The translations under genes were made by a program, and so were the position numbers. Below are positions 7,694 to 14,485 of a stretch of DNA of 14,496 nt, piece by piece. The number at the start of each line of letters is the position of its first letter. Positions within the stretch are counted from its first letter, which is position 1. The stretch covers positions 1 to 14,496 of the forward strand of contig JADFVX010000012.1 of the NCBI GenBank assembly GCA_015222755.1. The letters run 5' to 3'. The notes under the pieces were generated by a model, which did not search any database, was not told where the DNA came from, and saw only the letters and a list, made by a program, of their open reading frames with translations. This DNA comes from Pseudomonadota bacterium (GTDB lineage: Bacteria > Desulfobacterota > JADFVX01).

Positions 7694-7813
7694 CTAATAT
7701 CGAGTAAATATTATAGGGACTTTAAAAGAAACACCACCATTAGTCGATTCTATAATTTTACCCTCTTCAAGTCTAGCTTTTATTGCTCCATATATCAGGT
7801 CAATAAATAAAAT
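7694..7813 (-). pseudogene. Possible gene remnant: 39 open codons, no start
   Basis: The minus strand is open from just after TAA (7816-7814) to TAG (7696-7694) and reads like real protein, with segments DLIYGAIKARLEEGKIIES and GGVSFKVPIIFTRY. No ATG, GTG or TTG lies in this frame and no ribosome site is visible, so it is not a complete gene. It may be the tail of a lost gene, or chance. It ends 11 bases before the start of the 7682 gene. I do not recognise the family. Confidence 0.3.
7710..7715 (-). promoter_or_regulatory. Candidate -10 box for the 7682 gene
   Basis: A perfect TATAAT on the minus strand lies 28 bases upstream of ATG 7682, which would give a leader of about 20 bases carrying the AGAGAGG ribosome site. 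The -35 position holds only TGGTGG-like sequence, a poor match, so the promoter is tentative. Confidence 0.35.
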
Positions 7814-7975
7814 TTAACTTGAAAAGAATCAGGCTGGGCTTGAACAGGCAAACTACAAACTTGGAACTCTCGACGGCAATATGGGAAAGACAACCTCCAT
7901 CCGGCAGGGCTAGGCAGGGTAAAAAGCGGGGACTTGTTTTGGGATTTGAAAATATTCCTTTTATTAATGGACTTT
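7814..7975. other. Divergent intergenic DNA, no gene recognised
   Basis: This is the central part of the roughly 340-base gap between the divergent genes starting at 7682 (-) and 8022 (+). No complete reading frame, RNA gene or riboswitch was recognised. A G-rich section (about 7885-7930) and an AT-rich section (about 7935-7970) are present, but no convincing promoter for the barrel gene could be placed. Confidence 0.5.
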
Positions 7976-7994
7976 GATAGGGTAGAGCCCTATC
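7976..7994 (+). promoter_or_regulatory. Perfect hairpin/operator dyad before the barrel gene
   Basis: GATAGGG-TAGAG-CCCTATC is a perfect inverted repeat with seven-base arms and a five-base loop, ending 27 bases before the ATG at 8022. It is followed by TTAAAATC rather than a T-run, so it is not a standard terminator. It could be a repressor site over the promoter or a leader stem affecting translation or message stability. Confidence 0.45.
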
Positions 7995-8021
7995 TTAAAA
8001 TCAGGAAGAGGGAAAACTGTG

Positions 8022-9566
8022 ATGTATTGGGGAATTAGCAGACTTACTGCTTACTGGACAGTATTGCTGTTTATATGCTTTATTTCATCGGCTTCAGGTG
8101 CCAGTACTGACCCAAAGGAAAAACTGCAACCTACTCAGGCAAGGATGCGGCTCACTTATGAAAGCTTACGGCTTCCCAGGAATGAGAAAATGGGCTTTCT
8201 CGGTGGAACCTTATTATATAATGCCAATGAATGGTTTTCCGCTGGACCAGGTGTCTATGGAGCGCTGACTGGAGAGCAGGGAGGATTTATTACTCTTGGC
8301 CTTGCCGCGGAACTGAGAAGACCGCTTACTGAAAATATTGAAGCTCAAGCCGGTCTTTTCATCGGCGCAGGCGGAGGAGGCGGGTTGAACCTTTCAGGGG
8401 GCGGTCTTATGCTCCGGACACACGCCGGAGTCAGTGTGAAATCGACCAGTTTAGGAAATCTTGGTGCAGGGATTAGCTATGTTTCATTCCCCGATGGGAC
8501 TATTAGTAGTACGCAGCCCTATATCGCAATGGAGATCCCATTTGATACCATTATTGGGAGCGGCTGGATAAGCCGTAAATCCGGTTTTAGCCAAGCTAAA
8601 AAGTATAAATCGGAAAACAAACAGGGTTTTTCGATCACCTATCGACGCTACTCCATCCCTGGCGGAGTGAAAACAGATTCTGGGAAAAAACAATATCCGG
8701 AGATGCGCCTGATGGGTGTCGAGTGGCATAAGATGTTAGCAGAAAACTGGTATCTGACTCTCGGCGCGGACGGCGCTATGGGTGGTCAAAGCAATGGATA
8801 CATGCAGATTCTATTGGGTGGCGGATACCGTTACGTTTTAGGTAAAAAAACATATGCAAAGCTCTCTGCCTCAGCTGGTGTAGCTGGAGGAGGAGATGTT
8901 GCAACGGGAGGTGGCGGTATTGTCGCTACCTCTTTGGCCTTTCAGCAAATGTTAACAAAACGATTATTTATTGAAGCAGAAGGAGGTTATATCACCGCTC
9001 CTGATGGTGACTTTAAAGCAAAAAATTTCGCCACTAAAATCGGATATGCTTTTTCAACACCTGGCACTCAAAGGGAGTTTATCTCTCTTGGTGGCCTTAG
9101 TAGCTATGAGCCGATACATTTAAGAATGCGAAACACCTACCAAAAGTATTTCAAAGCTGCGCCAGACTGGAGATCCCAGCACTCTCATCTGAACGTTGAA
9201 AATCTGGGAATCCAGTTGGATTATTTTGTAGCAGAAAACTACTACCTGACAGGACAAGGGCTGGCTGCTTTCAGAGGGAAAGCAGGAGCATACATGGCCG
9301 GTTTACTTGGTGGAGGAGTCCATTTCCCAATTAGTAATGGCCCAATATTTGTCGATGGCGAAGTGCTGCTGGGAGCTGCTGGTGGAGGCGGACTCCGCGT
9401 GGGAGGAGGTTTGGTTTGGCAAGCCAATGCCGGATTTGGCTACCAAATTTCCGACAAGTACAGCATTATTTGCTCATACGGTCGTATGGAGGCGCCAAGA
9501 GGTGCTTTTAAAGCAAATGTAGTATCTCTTTCTTTCGCCTACAACTTCACATTCTTTGCAAAATGA
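8022..9566 (+). CDS. Outer-membrane beta-barrel protein with three repeated modules
   Basis: 514 residues from ATG 8022, with AGGAAGAGGG nine bases upstream; the GTG one codon earlier (8019) is the alternative. A signal peptide (YWTVLLFICFISSASGA, cut near residue 27) is followed by alternating polar/aromatic beta-strands rich in Gly, typical of an outer-membrane barrel. The mature protein is made of three diverged copies of one module of about 110-145 residues (about 41-175, 203-346 and 368-509). Each has an N-W/Y-Y/F strand start (NEWFSAG, NWYLTLG, NYYLTGQ), a Gly-rich turn (GAGGGGGLNLSGGG, GVAGGGDVATGGGG, GAAGGGGLRVGGG) and a closing strand before a P-D-G or P-R-G loop. The last strand ends YNFTFFAK rather than in the usual terminal Phe. 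It is divergent from the motor operon and could be its outer-membrane partner, but nothing in the sequence proves this. Export and barrel nature are well supported; substrate is unknown. Confidence 0.85.
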   Translation: MYWGISRLTAYWTVLLFICFISSASGASTDPKEKLQPTQARMRLTYESLRLPRNEKMGFLGGTLLYNANEWFSAGPGVYGALTGEQGGFITLGLAAELRRPLTENIEAQAGLFIGAGGGGGLNLSGGGLMLRTHAGVSVKSTSLGNLGAGISYVSFPDGTISSTQPYIAMEIPFDTIIGSGWISRKSGFSQAKKYKSENKQGFSITYRRYSIPGGVKTDSGKKQYPEMRLMGVEWHKMLAENWYLTLGADGAMGGQSNGYMQILLGGGYRYVLGKKTYAKLSASAGVAGGGDVATGGGGIVATSLAFQQMLTKRLFIEAEGGYITAPDGDFKAKNFATKIGYAFSTPGTQREFISLGGLSSYEPIHLRMRNTYQKYFKAAPDWRSQHSHLNVENLGIQLDYFVAENYYLTGQGLAAFRGKAGAYMAGLLGGGVHFPISNGPIFVDGEVLLGAAGGGGLRVGGGLVWQANAGFGYQISDKYSIICSYGRMEAPRGAFKANVVSLSFAYNFTFFAK

Positions 9567-9623
9567 AATAATGTCCCGGTACGCAAAGTCCCACTTACTC
9601 TACTTCCGGGGCAATTGATATGC

Positions 9624-10223
9624 CTATTTAGGACTTGCCTTTTTTGCCTCGTCCAGGATCTGGAAGCCGCCCCTTGTGACGACTATGGAGATAATGCAGC
9701 CGATGATGAGGTCGGGGAGGCGTGAGGCAGTAAAGGCGACGAGGGCCCCAGCTATGATGACGCCAAGGTTGGCTATCACGTCGTTCCTTGAACATATCCA
9801 TGTAGCCCGCATATGCACACCGCCTTCACGGTGCTTTGTCAGAATGGCAAGACAGACAACGTTTGCAGCCAGTGCCGCAAGGCTGACGGCTATCATCATC
9901 ACAGGCTCAGGATCACTACCCACAATGCTGCGCCTTCCAACATCGATAAGGGCACATGTGCCCAGTATCAGCTGCAGGCCGCCGTTAAGATATGCGGAGC
10001 GTGCCTTGTGGGCGACGCTCTTTCCCACGGCATAGAGGGCAAGGCCATAGACCATGGCATCGGCCAGGTTGTCGAGGGAGTCGGCGATAAGCCCTGAAGA
10101 CTGCGCCAGCCAACCGAAGACAAGTTCTACGGCAAACATAAGGGCATTGATGAAAAGGAGGATGTAGAGCACCTTCCTCTCACTTTTGTCCTTTATCTCT
10201 ATTTCGCAGTCACATCCGGCCAT
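9624..10223 (-). CDS. Short CDF-family cation efflux transporter
   Basis: 199 residues, ATG 10223; no strong Shine-Dalgarno is visible. Six hydrophobic spans can be placed at about 19-40, 44-65, 78-95, 106-128, 149-166 and 170-185. Span 2 carries the CDF signature GLIADSLDNLADA with Asp51-x3-Asp55, the metal-site pair known from YiiP. In span 5 the usual His/Asp-x3-Asp is Cys144-x3-Asp148 (CSRND). A Cys-x-Cys pair sits near the N-terminus (AGCDCE). The family exports Zn, Cd, Co, Fe or Mn in exchange for protons across the inner membrane. The protein ends soon after span 6 and lacks the cytoplasmic C-terminal domain of the usual 300-residue members. A Cys-containing site suggests a thiophilic metal, but this is inference. 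The gene stands alone, converging on the barrel gene with no shared operon. Confidence 0.9.
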   Translation of the reverse strand: MAGCDCEIEIKDKSERKVLYILLFINALMFAVELVFGWLAQSSGLIADSLDNLADAMVYGLALYAVGKSVAHKARSAYLNGGLQLILGTCALIDVGRRSIVGSDPEPVMMIAVSLAALAANVVCLAILTKHREGGVHMRATWICSRNDVIANLGVIIAGALVAFTASRLPDLIIGCIISIVVTRGGFQILDEAKKASPK

Positions 10224-10302
10224 GTTGATTAGATTAGGTTTGTGTTGATTGCTTGCGGGTTAGAGGGGAGGGGTTTGTGGATAGTATAGGTCTGATGTTT
10301 TT

Positions 10303-10386
10303 GTAGGGTGGGCTGTGCCTTACTGTTGGTTCAGGTTTGAAACCTGAATCAGAAAGTTTCAGGTTCAAGTTGTAAACTTGAACCAA
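10303..10386. repeat. Hairpin-rich palindromic intergenic repeat
   Basis: GTAGGGTGGGCTGTGCC (10303-10319), which resembles half of a common intergenic palindrome, is followed by two strong hairpins: TTCAGGTTT-G-AAACCTGAA (10330-10348) and GGTTCAAGTT-GTA-AACTTGAACC (10362-10384). TTGGTTCA at 10326-10333 is also the inverse of TGAACCAA at 10379-10386, so the whole block can fold as one structure, and the middle TTCAGGTT allows alternative pairing. It looks like a REP- or MITE-type dispersed repeat, but only one copy is in the window. Confidence 0.7.
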
Positions 10387-10468
10387 CATAAGAGATGTTT
10401 GTCTATGAGGGATTTTATGCTGAGCAATTTAATTTGTATTTTTGTACTACTCTATAACCCAGAATGAT

Positions 10469-10710
10469 TTAGTCTTCATGATCCTTGTACACTTTAAAGA
10501 GAATAACAACTGCACTAATTATTAATACGTATTTGAATCTTTCTTGAGGAGTTTTTTCTTCAAAGCTAAACCAAAGTTTATATAAAAGATAAATTAACCA
10601 AGAACCAAGAAGGACACTCACAATAGTTTCAATAATCTTGTCTCCAAGAGATCCAAAAAAATACTAATTTTTTTACCAAGCGATATGTCGCTATCATTTT
10701 TATCAAGCAT
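10469..10710 (-). pseudogene. Small two-span membrane protein, frameshifted at a T7 run
   Basis: ATG 10710 (AGGA ten bases upstream) opens a frame reading MLDKNDSDISLGKKISIF and then stops after 30 codons (TGA 10620-10618). In the -1 frame, from the T7 run (minus-strand reading of 10661-10655) to TAA at 10471-10469, the sequence is coding-like: GSLGDKIIETIVSVLLGSW, then IYLLYKLWFSFEEKTP, and a second span YVLIISAVVILFKVYKDHED. Joined by one extra T or a -1 slip, the product is about 80 residues with two membrane spans. The shift must lie after the in-frame TAG at 10666-10664, which places it in the T7 run. The junction codons ATT TTT TTG form the heptamer T TTT TTG in the right phase for -1 slippage. 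A sequencing or natural one-base deletion is simplest; programmed frameshifting is possible. Family unknown. Confidence 0.65.
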
Positions 10711-10796
10711 GGTGTTTGTTTCCTATAAAGAAATATTAATGATCAGCTATAATTTCGCAATTCACCGGCGCGCGGCTAAGCGGAACAACAGAGTAT

Positions 10797-11309
10797 CTAC
10801 TTTGCTGTCAAATCTTCGAAGTCGCAAACTATATTTAAATGTCGCCCTTCTTCCGTTAGGGTCCATATTGGCCCGTGCTTTCCATGTGAGCGGCGGGCAA
10901 AGCCGTTCTCGACAAGCCAATGGAGCACCTCAAAGACTTTTTCTTCAAGTAGCTTACTATCTTTCTTAATGCCCGAGAAATAGCGCCATGTGTATTCAGG
11001 GTGCTCCAGCGCATTCATCACGACCTTAGTTGCATTATCGACAGACGCCAAAAGTGGTGAATTGGTCTCCTCATCGGTTGCGGGTGGAAGCTCTGTTTGC
11101 TTCTCTATGACAGCGACGAGTTGTTCATGCATTTCTGCTTCGAAGCCAGCTCCTTTTACGCGCTTGAAGCGCTCTATGTCAGCAAAAACAAGCGCAATGC
11201 CAGATGCCACAATCGCTAATCCCATCTCAGCAGGTTTTCCAAGAAAACCGAACACAATTGTGCCTCCTAGAAGAACAATGTACGCACAAAACTGAACAAC
11301 CTGTTTCAT
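10797..11309 (-). CDS. Membrane protein with winged-helix-like C-terminal domain
   Basis: 170 residues from ATG 11309, or 173 from GTG 11318; AAGG lies 11 bases before the GTG, so the start is not settled. Two membrane spans come first (VVQFCAYIVLLGGTIVFGFL and EMGLAIVASGIALVFA), followed by a short coiled or charged region (about 50-75), a linker, and a soluble domain (about 115-165: EEKVFEVLHWLVENGFARRS...GPIWTLTEEGRHL) whose helix-helix-wing order resembles a winged helix-turn-helix. The name of the family is not known to me. Both membrane spans being N-terminal, the domain would face the cytoplasm, where it could bind DNA or protein. It lies upstream of the frameshifted small membrane gene on the same strand with 86 bases between, in an accessory-looking interval. 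Coding status is well supported by composition and domain pattern; function is not. Confidence 0.75.
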   Translation of the reverse strand: MKQVVQFCAYIVLLGGTIVFGFLGKPAEMGLAIVASGIALVFADIERFKRVKGAGFEAEMHEQLVAVIEKQTELPPATDEETNSPLLASVDNATKVVMNALEHPEYTWRYFSGIKKDSKLLEEKVFEVLHWLVENGFARRSHGKHGPIWTLTEEGRHLNIVCDFEDLTAK

Positions 11310-11593
11310 TGAAAACACGCTAGATATAACCTTAGAATATACGGCGATTATTGCCGATTATTATTTTTCATTGTTAAATAGCTAATACACTGATTGTCAT
11401 GAAAAATATGAATAGTTGCCACCCCAAGTATTTAATATAGATTACTTAATCACATTTTGAATTTTGTTTCAAATCTTTTTTCACTGCCTTCCTGCATTTT
11501 TTTCTGTAAAAACGCTCCCATTTGTTGACCTGCCAAAGGGATAAAAGCTATACTCCACTTTCTATTGATATACCAGCAAAACCCTTATTCTCA
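11310..11593. other. AT-rich intergenic DNA between divergent genes
   Basis: No reading frame or RNA gene was recognised. A short dyad, CGGC-GATTATT-GCCG (11342-11356), stands near the start of the 11309 gene and overlaps a direct repeat of CGATTATT. The only other supported element is the polA promoter candidate at 11525-11554. Confidence 0.5.
11525..11554 (+). promoter_or_regulatory. Candidate sigma-70 promoter for polA
   Basis: TTGACC (11525-11530), an 18-base spacer and TATACT (11549-11554) give a good match to the sigma-70 consensus on the polA strand, about 200 bases before the polA ATG. If used, the leader would include the palindromic repeat at 11594-11712. Confidence 0.5.
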
Positions 11594-11712
11594 GTCATTG
11601 CGCCCGAGCAAAGCGACAAAGTACTCTTGGGGTGCGAGCCCGCAGGGCGTGGCAATCTATTTGTTCAATTTTTCCAACAGATTGCCGCGTAGCTTTCACT
11701 CCTCGCAATGAC
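11594..11712. repeat. Interspersed palindromic repeat (MITE/REP-like) upstream of polA
   Basis: The block is bounded by GTCATTGCG (11594-11602) and its exact inverse CGCAATGAC (11704-11712). Inside are GGCAATCT (11651-11658) and AGATTGCC (11679-11686), again inverse, giving a long stem with an AT-rich loop. The GTCATTGCGAG...CTCGCAATGAC theme is a known type of dispersed intergenic repeat in diverse bacteria. It carries no gene; an open frame through it is an in-frame extension of polA and is not credible as protein. Confidence 0.75.
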
Positions 11713-11760
11713 AGTATGATGAGTTTCGTTGCCTATAAAAAACAACAAAAAGGACACCCA

Positions 11761-14439
11761 ATGCCTGCACAAAACTCCGGTAAAAAACGGCTTTTCCTGA
11801 TAGACGGCAGTTCATACATCTACCGCGCATTTTTCGCGCTACCCCACATGAGCAACTCCAGGGGTATGCCGACCAACGCCGCCTACGGTTTTACAAATAT
11901 GCTGCTCAAGGTGGTGCGTGAGTACTCACCTGACCTCCTTGCCGTTACCTTTGACGCAAAGGGGCCCACCTTCCGGCACGAGATGTACGTTGACTACAAG
12001 GCAAACCGGCCGGCCATGCCGGACAACCTTCAGCCGCAGGTGCCTTATATCCACAGAATCGTCGATGCCTTCAATATACCCTGCCTGATGCAGGGAGGTG
12101 TGGAGGCCGACGACATAATCGGGACGCTTGCCAGAAAAGGGGAGGCGCAGGGCTTTGAGGTTGTTATTGTCACAGGCGACAAGGACATGATGCAGTTGCT
12201 GACGCCCTCTATAAGCATGCTCGATACGATGAAGGAAAAGACGACAGGGCCTGATGAGGTTGTGGCCCGCTTTGGTGTGGGGCCGGAGCATGTAATTGAC
12301 GTGATGGGCCTCATGGGGGATAGCGCCGACAATATACCGGGCGTGCCGGGGGTGGGAGAGAAGACGGCAGTGAAGCTGCTCTCCGAGCACGGTACCTTGG
12401 AAAAGCTTTACGAGGCTATCGATAGCATAAAGGGAAAGCTGAAGGAGAAGCTGGAGGAGAACAAAGACACGGCATTTTTGAGCCGCCAACTGGCGACTAT
12501 CAATTGCGAGCTGGACTTTGAAGTGTCGGAGGAAACCTTCGCCATCACAGAACCCGACATGGCAAAGCTGAGGGAGCTCTTCAAAGAACTGGAGTTTTCA
12601 CGCCTCCTTAAGGATCTCACACCGCAGAAGACCCTTTCGCGCGAGAACTACCGCCTTCTTATGACAATAGACGAGGTTAAGGAAGTTATAGGCCGGATAG
12701 GAAATGACGCGCTGCTTTCCATCGATCTTGAGACTACATCGCTGGATACAACGCAGGCGGAGATAGTGGGTATATCGCTATCCTTCGAGGCCCATAAGGC
12801 ATTCTACATACCCCTTGCCCACCGTTATCTCGGTGTGCCTAAACAGCCGGGGCGTGACGAGGTGCTTGCCCTCTTCAGGCCCTTGCTGGAGGATGAAGGG
12901 CTTAAAAAGGCGGGGCACAACCTGAAATATGACCTGTCGGTACTAAGGCGCTACAACATCGAACTGAAGGGTATCTACTGCGATACCATGACGGCCTCCT
13001 ACCTTTTGCACCCAACACGCACATCCCACTCGCTGGAAGAGGTGTCCCGTGAATTTCTCGACCATCAGATGATCACCTATAAAGAGGCCGTGGGCGACCC
13101 GAAGAAGGTGGGCTTTGATGAGGTGGATATTGAAAAGGCCAGGGACTATGCTGCCGAGGATGCAGATGCCGCCTTTTTGCTGGCAGAGATGCTCCTGCCG
13201 CAGCTGGATCGTGACGGTTTCAAGGAACTCTTCCATGATGTGGAGATACCACTTGTGACGGTGCTGGCAGAGATGGAGATGGCAGGCGTGCGCATTGATA
13301 CGGACTTTCTTGCAGGGCTTGAATCTGAGGTGGCCTCGCAGATTGCGGTATCGGAGGCGCGTATCTACGAGCAGGCGGGCGAGGCCTTCAATATCAACTC
13401 ACCCAAACAGCTGGCGGTTATCCTCTTTGAAAAACTGGAACTCCCGACAGGGAAAAAAACGAAGACGGGCTACTCCACAAATGTAGAGGTGCTTACAAAG
13501 TTGGCGGAAAAGCACGAACTCCCCGCGCAGATACTTGAGTACCGCTCGCTTGCGAAGCTTAAATCCACCTATATCGACGCCCTGCCCAGGATGGTGAAAG
13601 CATCGACGGGCAGGGTACACACATCCTATAACCAGACGGTGACCTCCACTGGAAGGCTGTCTTCAAGTGAGCCGAACCTCCAGAACATCCCTATAAAAAC
13701 GGAGCTTGGCAAGCGCATACGTGAGGCATTTGTGCCGGAGGCAGGCTGCGTCATACTGGCAGCCGACTACTCCCAGGTGGAACTGCGTATCATGGCGCAC
13801 CTCTCGGAAGACCCTGTTCTTGTGGCATCCTTTGCAAAGGGCGAGGACATCCACACACGCACTGCCTCGGAGGTCTTCGGTATCTTTCCCCAGATGGTGA
13901 CAGATCAGATGAGGCGCGAGGCCAAGGTGATAAACTTCGGTATTATTTACGGCATGAGCGCCTTCGGCCTTTCCAAGGAACTCAATATCTCACCCAAGCT
14001 GGCCAAGGCCTATATCGACGGCTACTTCCACAAGTACCGCGGTGTCAGGGAATACATCGACAGGCTTATCGATGATGCCAGGGAGAAGGGTTATGTTACG
14101 ACGCTGATGAAGCGGCGCTGCTACATCCCCGATATCAAGTCGGCCAATGCCAACCAGCGACAGTTTGCAGAACGGCTGGCCGTAAACGCCCCCATCCAGG
14201 GTGCTGCCGCCGACATCATAAAGGTGGCCATGGTGAGTATAGCGCGCAGGCTGAAGGCGGAGGGCCTCAGGTCGAAGATGATAATGCAGGTCCATGACGA
14301 ACTTGTCTTTGAAGTGCCTAAAGCTGAGGTCGATGCCATGAAGGCCCTAGTCGCCGAGGAGATGGAAGGGGTACTTGAATTGAAGGCGCCTCTGAAAGTC
14401 GATATGGGTGTTGGGAAGAATTGGGCCGAAGCGCACTGA
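11761..14439 (+). CDS. polA: DNA polymerase I with 5'-3' and proofreading exonucleases
   Basis: 892 residues, near the usual length. ATG 11761 is chosen because AAAGGA lies about seven bases upstream and the conserved RLFLIDGSSYIYRAFFALP begins right after; the frame stays open to 11632 but that part lies in a palindromic repeat. Domains: 5'-3' exonuclease (about 1-300) with EADDIIG, VTGDKDMMQLL and the helix-hairpin-helix GVPGVGEKTA; 3'-5' exonuclease (about 315-500) with its acidic residues intact (Asp322, Glu324, Asp391, Tyr463, Asp467), so proofreading should work; polymerase (about 500-892) with motif A LAADYSQVELR (Asp669), O-helix RREAKVINFGIIYG (Lys722, Phe726) and motif C MQVHDELVFEV (Asp846). 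It fills gaps, removes RNA primers and serves excision repair in the cytoplasm. The neighbours are unrelated; it is probably transcribed alone. Nothing is missing or disrupted. Confidence 0.98.
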   Translation: MPAQNSGKKRLFLIDGSSYIYRAFFALPHMSNSRGMPTNAAYGFTNMLLKVVREYSPDLLAVTFDAKGPTFRHEMYVDYKANRPAMPDNLQPQVPYIHRIVDAFNIPCLMQGGVEADDIIGTLARKGEAQGFEVVIVTGDKDMMQLLTPSISMLDTMKEKTTGPDEVVARFGVGPEHVIDVMGLMGDSADNIPGVPGVGEKTAVKLLSEHGTLEKLYEAIDSIKGKLKEKLEENKDTAFLSRQLATINCELDFEVSEETFAITEPDMAKLRELFKELEFSRLLKDLTPQKTLSRENYRLLMTIDEVKEVIGRIGNDALLSIDLETTSLDTTQAEIVGISLSFEAHKAFYIPLAHRYLGVPKQPGRDEVLALFRPLLEDEGLKKAGHNLKYDLSVLRRYNIELKGIYCDTMTASYLLHPTRTSHSLEEVSREFLDHQMITYKEAVGDPKKVGFDEVDIEKARDYAAEDADAAFLLAEMLLPQLDRDGFKELFHDVEIPLVTVLAEMEMAGVRIDTDFLAGLESEVASQIAVSEARIYEQAGEAFNINSPKQLAVILFEKLELPTGKKTKTGYSTNVEVLTKLAEKHELPAQILEYRSLAKLKSTYIDALPRMVKASTGRVHTSYNQTVTSTGRLSSSEPNLQNIPIKTELGKRIREAFVPEAGCVILAADYSQVELRIMAHLSEDPVLVASFAKGEDIHTRTASEVFGIFPQMVTDQMRREAKVINFGIIYGMSAFGLSKELNISPKLAKAYIDGYFHKYRGVREYIDRLIDDAREKGYVTTLMKRRCYIPDIKSANANQRQFAERLAVNAPIQGAAADIIKVAMVSIARRLKAEGLRSKMIMQVHDELVFEVPKAEVDAMKALVAEEMEGVLELKAPLKVDMGVGKNWAEAH

Positions 14440-14464
14440 AAGCAGAGCTGCGGATTTGCTTAGG

Positions 14465-14485
14465 ATTGCCACACTGCATAGCAAT
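14465..14485. other. Short dyad after polA; rest of the tail unremarkable
   Basis: ATTGC (14465-14469) and GCAAT (14481-14485) flank an 11-base loop and recall the inner arms of the repeat upstream of polA. There is no T-run for a terminator. The 57 bases after polA show nothing else I can support. Confidence 0.3.

Noticed and set aside
7846..7930. Possible c-di-GMP (GEMM) riboswitch before the barrel gene, suggested by GGCAAACT and GGCAGGGCTAGG
   Set aside because: The conserved GACGCAAAGCC core is absent and the segments do not form the required two-stem fold.
9575..9610. Possible bidirectional terminator CCCGG...CCGGG between convergent genes
   Set aside because: The stem is only five bases, the loop is 26 bases, and there is no T-run on either side.
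10757..10790. GC-rich patch resembling an integron attC fragment (CCGGCGCGCGGCTAAGCGG)
   Set aside because: No paired GTTRRRY/RYYYAAC boxes are present, and no integrase or cassette array is in the window.
11632..11760. N-terminal extension of polA upstream of 11761
   Set aside because: It lies mostly within a palindromic interspersed repeat; the conserved PolA start and the AAAGGA ribosome site favour 11761.
12943..13236. Minus-strand open frames inside polA
   Set aside because: They are shadows of the polA reading frame with no independent start signal or recognisable protein.
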